Shown piece by piece: positions 13,601 to 15,634 of a stretch of DNA of 15,634 nt. Numbering within the stretch: position 1 is the first letter of the stretch; every line of letters begins with the position of its first letter. The stretch comes from Caldisericota bacterium. Lineage in GTDB: Bacteria > Caldisericota > Caldisericia > Cryosericales > Cryosericaceae. Made by a program: the position numbers and the translations under genes. A model generated the notes under the pieces. The model saw only the letters and a list, made by a program, of their open reading frames with translations. It made no database searches and was not told where the DNA came from. The DNA is taken from NCBI GenBank assembly GCA_026390285.1, contig JAPLGH010000177.1, forward strand, positions 1 through 15,634, read 5' to 3'.

Positions 13601-15634
13601 ATACGAGCAGACTGGTAAGGTTTGTCGCTGTCGGGGTGGTAGTGCTTCTTCTTATCTCCGTCGGCGCATATTTCTGGTTTCGACCCAATGGAACATCCAC
13701 AATGAGCGTTCCTGTCGGCGATGACATGGCCACCCAGATCAAGAAAGGGACAACGATATACGCAACCGAAAACGTCCCTGCTTTCGTCTTGAATGGAACG
13801 AGCACGTATACCACAGATTTCTCGGCTACCGTGAAGGTGCTGGATGTCTTGGACACGAGAACCATCAGAGTGGAGATTCTCTCTCCTACCACGTTCGAAC
13901 AGCAACCTGGATATATGGGATATCTCTATCTCTGCACTCCTCTCTCAGAGAAGACAGAGAAACTCGCTGACGGCACCGTCGTGTACGGTGGCCCGGGGTA
14001 TCCCCAGATCATCGTGGGGCGGTCGTATGACGTGGCAGCAGTCCTCCAGCATCCCTGGCAGGACTACCCTCTGATCTACATTCCTGCGGCTGCTGAGTTC
14101 CAGCAGAACCCGGATGACAGTGTCAAGAACCAACTGCTCCTCGCTGCGGCACGTTCCTTCGCTGAAGAGGCAGCAGCGGCCGGAAACCATCACATGACGC
14201 GTCAGCCTGCGATCACGGTCAGCAGCAATCAGGTCCAGGGAGGCAAGGTCGAAGCTCTGATGACAATCGAGGCAATGGATGCCCTGAATAGCGGGCCGGT
14301 GGACGCTCAGCCGGTCCTTGCCGGAGAACTTCATTACCTTCAGGATCACGGCACTGCACTGTCCGCTGCTGCCAGGAAGGCCGTTGAAGACGACATCGGC
14401 TACTGGCGTGGCACGATTGAACACGCCATGAACGTTCCAAGCGAGACGTCCTATGTGATCAAGGTTGTTGCAAATGTGGATGCTGCCGGCAGTATTGATG
14501 CCAGTTCTCTCCAAGTGTACGTGGACAACGGAGTGAAGGGGAGCAATTACGTCCCTGCAGCCGAGTCGCTAGCAGGTATCCGTTCCCTCAGAGTAACCGT
14601 GGCGCAGGCGTATGCCAATGCCGAGTCCCTGGCTTCAGGGGCATCTGCCAGGATCAGCATGATGGAGAGAACCAATGTGACTTCGTCAGGGGACCTGAAT
14701 GCTCCATCAACGCAGTACGATGCAGTGCCCTTCACGTGGGATGTCGCGCAGAATACGTTGCGGGGTTCGGGCACAGCCGTCTTGCACGTGAATGATGTCG
14801 ACGACTGGGGACGCATGCTGCTCTGGTGTTCCGGTTCGCCCCTTCTTGCCGTTCAACAATGGAGTTACCGGGACAGGGTGCCATGCGTGATAGCAACATC
14901 GAAGGACATTTCACTTCTCGCCCTCCCTGTGGGAATGCAATATGCGCCTGTTACACAGGACGCGCCTGCCACGAATGACTCCATGGTGCATTGGTACGTG
15001 CCAGAGGAGAAGGCCTTTGTCGCTGCGCCGAGTGAACTCTTCGTGTCTGAGACTGGGAAGACGATAGACGGCGTGACCCTGACGATAGTACAACACGCTC
15101 TTGCCTCTGGTTCCAAGGATCAGAGGCTCACTGTTCCTGTTCCCTCCGGCATGTGGAAGATTGGCATCGTGTATGGAAGCGGTAGTATTCGCGATGGATT
15201 CGTGCTCGTTGAGGCCTCGAAAGCCAACGCACCGATCAACACCCCGGACTCACTCTGGTTCCTTCGCATGAACGGCGGGAAAGCAACATGGATACGGTGT
15301 GGTGATTTGTCTGGATTTGGCGGAACCCTTTTCGCGGTCATTGGTCCGAGTGTTGCACGTATCGGACCGCTCCTCTACTTCGTTCATGAACATGGCAAGA
15401 TCGCCTGCATCGACACAGCAGCACCTTCGCCTTCGATAACGTGGCCAGAGAAGATCAACGCACTCCTCGACGACATCTATCAGAAAGGGGGGGCCGATCC
15501 TGCGGCGCCGATCCCGGCTGAGGTGGCGAGCGACAATGGCATGCTGATTATCGAATACCCTGATGTCAACTGGAACCGAGTGTACTACGCCGTGGATGCG
15601 GCGTTCGGAACGGTGCTTGGAAGTCTGCGTGCAG
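13597..15634 (+). CDS. Membrane-anchored three-module surface protein (partial, 3' end outside window)
   Basis: The frame is open for 679 codons from ATG 13597 to the window end. An N-terminal helix at about 8-28 (FVAVGVVVLLLISVGAYFWF) is an uncleaved anchor or signal peptide; there is no lipobox. Residues 37-170 are the VPVGD domain (KVLDVLDTR, LCTPLSEKTEKLADG, WQDYPLIYIPAA). Residues about 177-345 are the helical module (ARSFAEEA, GELHYLQDH, ARKAVEDDIGYWR, NVDAAGSIDASSLQVYVD). Residues from about 373 on are the YDAVP domain (YDAVPFTWDVAQNTL, WCSGSPLLAVQQWS, VPVPSGMWKIGIVYGSGS, IGPLLYFVHEHGKIACIDTA). It thus contains all three modules that occur in part in the 2577, 4229 and 10436 proteins, and shows how an unbroken VPVGD domain continues after its anchor. 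It is a single gene behind its own promoter and leader. Function is unknown; extracellular location is likely. Confidence 0.9.
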   Translation, partial: MNTSRLVRFVAVGVVVLLLISVGAYFWFRPNGTSTMSVPVGDDMATQIKKGTTIYATENVPAFVLNGTSTYTTDFSATVKVLDVLDTRTIRVEILSPTTFEQQPGYMGYLYLCTPLSEKTEKLADGTVVYGGPGYPQIIVGRSYDVAAVLQHPWQDYPLIYIPAAAEFQQNPDDSVKNQLLLAAARSFAEEAAAAGNHHMTRQPAITVSSNQVQGGKVEALMTIEAMDALNSGPVDAQPVLAGELHYLQDHGTALSAAARKAVEDDIGYWRGTIEHAMNVPSETSYVIKVVANVDAAGSIDASSLQVYVDNGVKGSNYVPAAESLAGIRSLRVTVAQAYANAESLASGASARISMMERTNVTSSGDLNAPSTQYDAVPFTWDVAQNTLRGSGTAVLHVNDVDDWGRMLLWCSGSPLLAVQQWSYRDRVPCVIATSKDISLLALPVGMQYAPVTQDAPATNDSMVHWYVPEEKAFVAAPSELFVSETGKTIDGVTLTIVQHALASGSKDQRLTVPVPSGMWKIGIVYGSGSIRDGFVLVEASKANAPINTPDSLWFLRMNGGKATWIRCGDLSGFGGTLFAVIGPSVARIGPLLYFVHEHGKIACIDTAAPSPSITWPEKINALLDDIYQKGGADPAAPIPAEVASDNGMLIIEYPDVNWNRVYYAVDAAFGTVLGSLRA

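Overview
The window looks like bacterial chromosomal accessory DNA of moderate GC content. It is dominated by secreted and surface-anchored proteins on the + strand, with one regulatory pair on the - strand at the left edge. Lipobox signal peptides, a copper-amine-oxidase-like stalk domain, a LURP-one/YxjI relic and strong GGAGG ribosome sites suggest a Firmicutes-like or deep-branching bacterium such as Caldisericota/Cryosericota. That placement is a guess; no rRNA or housekeeping marker is present.

Layout. 1-823 (- strand): an ECF sigma factor followed by a membrane protein in the position of its anti-sigma factor. 1048-2067: a secreted PepSY-like protein. 2068-4217: a decayed and duplicated zone with a relic of a 1048-type gene, two lipoprotein signal-peptide segments inside a 141-bp identical repeat, and a small membrane protein. 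Each signal peptide is out of frame with its body (2577-3530 and 4229-6103). 6150-6724: a short membrane-protein fragment joined to a 5'-truncated LURP-one-like gene. 6725-7230: intergenic DNA with IS-end-like repeats and a promoter. 7231-12904: a probable operon with a 14-Asp-box propeller protein, an anchored NTF2-like-sized protein, a two-module lipoprotein and a membrane protein. 12905-13596: intergenic DNA with two sets of 20-bp-period repeats and the same promoter. 13597-end: a large anchored three-module protein that runs off the window.

The most unusual signal is a leader of about 80-115 bp found five times, ending at the ATG of five different surface-protein genes (2471, 4083, 7231, 9878, 13597). 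Two copies have near-identical promoters directly upstream. Four copies share a small hairpin at the same place, and the Shine-Dalgarno of at least two can be closed in a 9-10 bp stem. Three copies also carry a 29-38 codon upstream ORF whose TGA overlaps the next ATG as ATGA. This looks like a shared translational-coupling or leader-RNA switch for a family of cell-surface proteins.

The controlled proteins are mosaics. An N-terminal VPVGD domain, a helical ELQYLHDH domain and a YDAVP domain are combined differently at 2577, 4229, 10436 and 13597. Shared leaders, shuffled modules, gene conversion and broken copies suggest an evolving surface-protein family with a common 5' control cassette.
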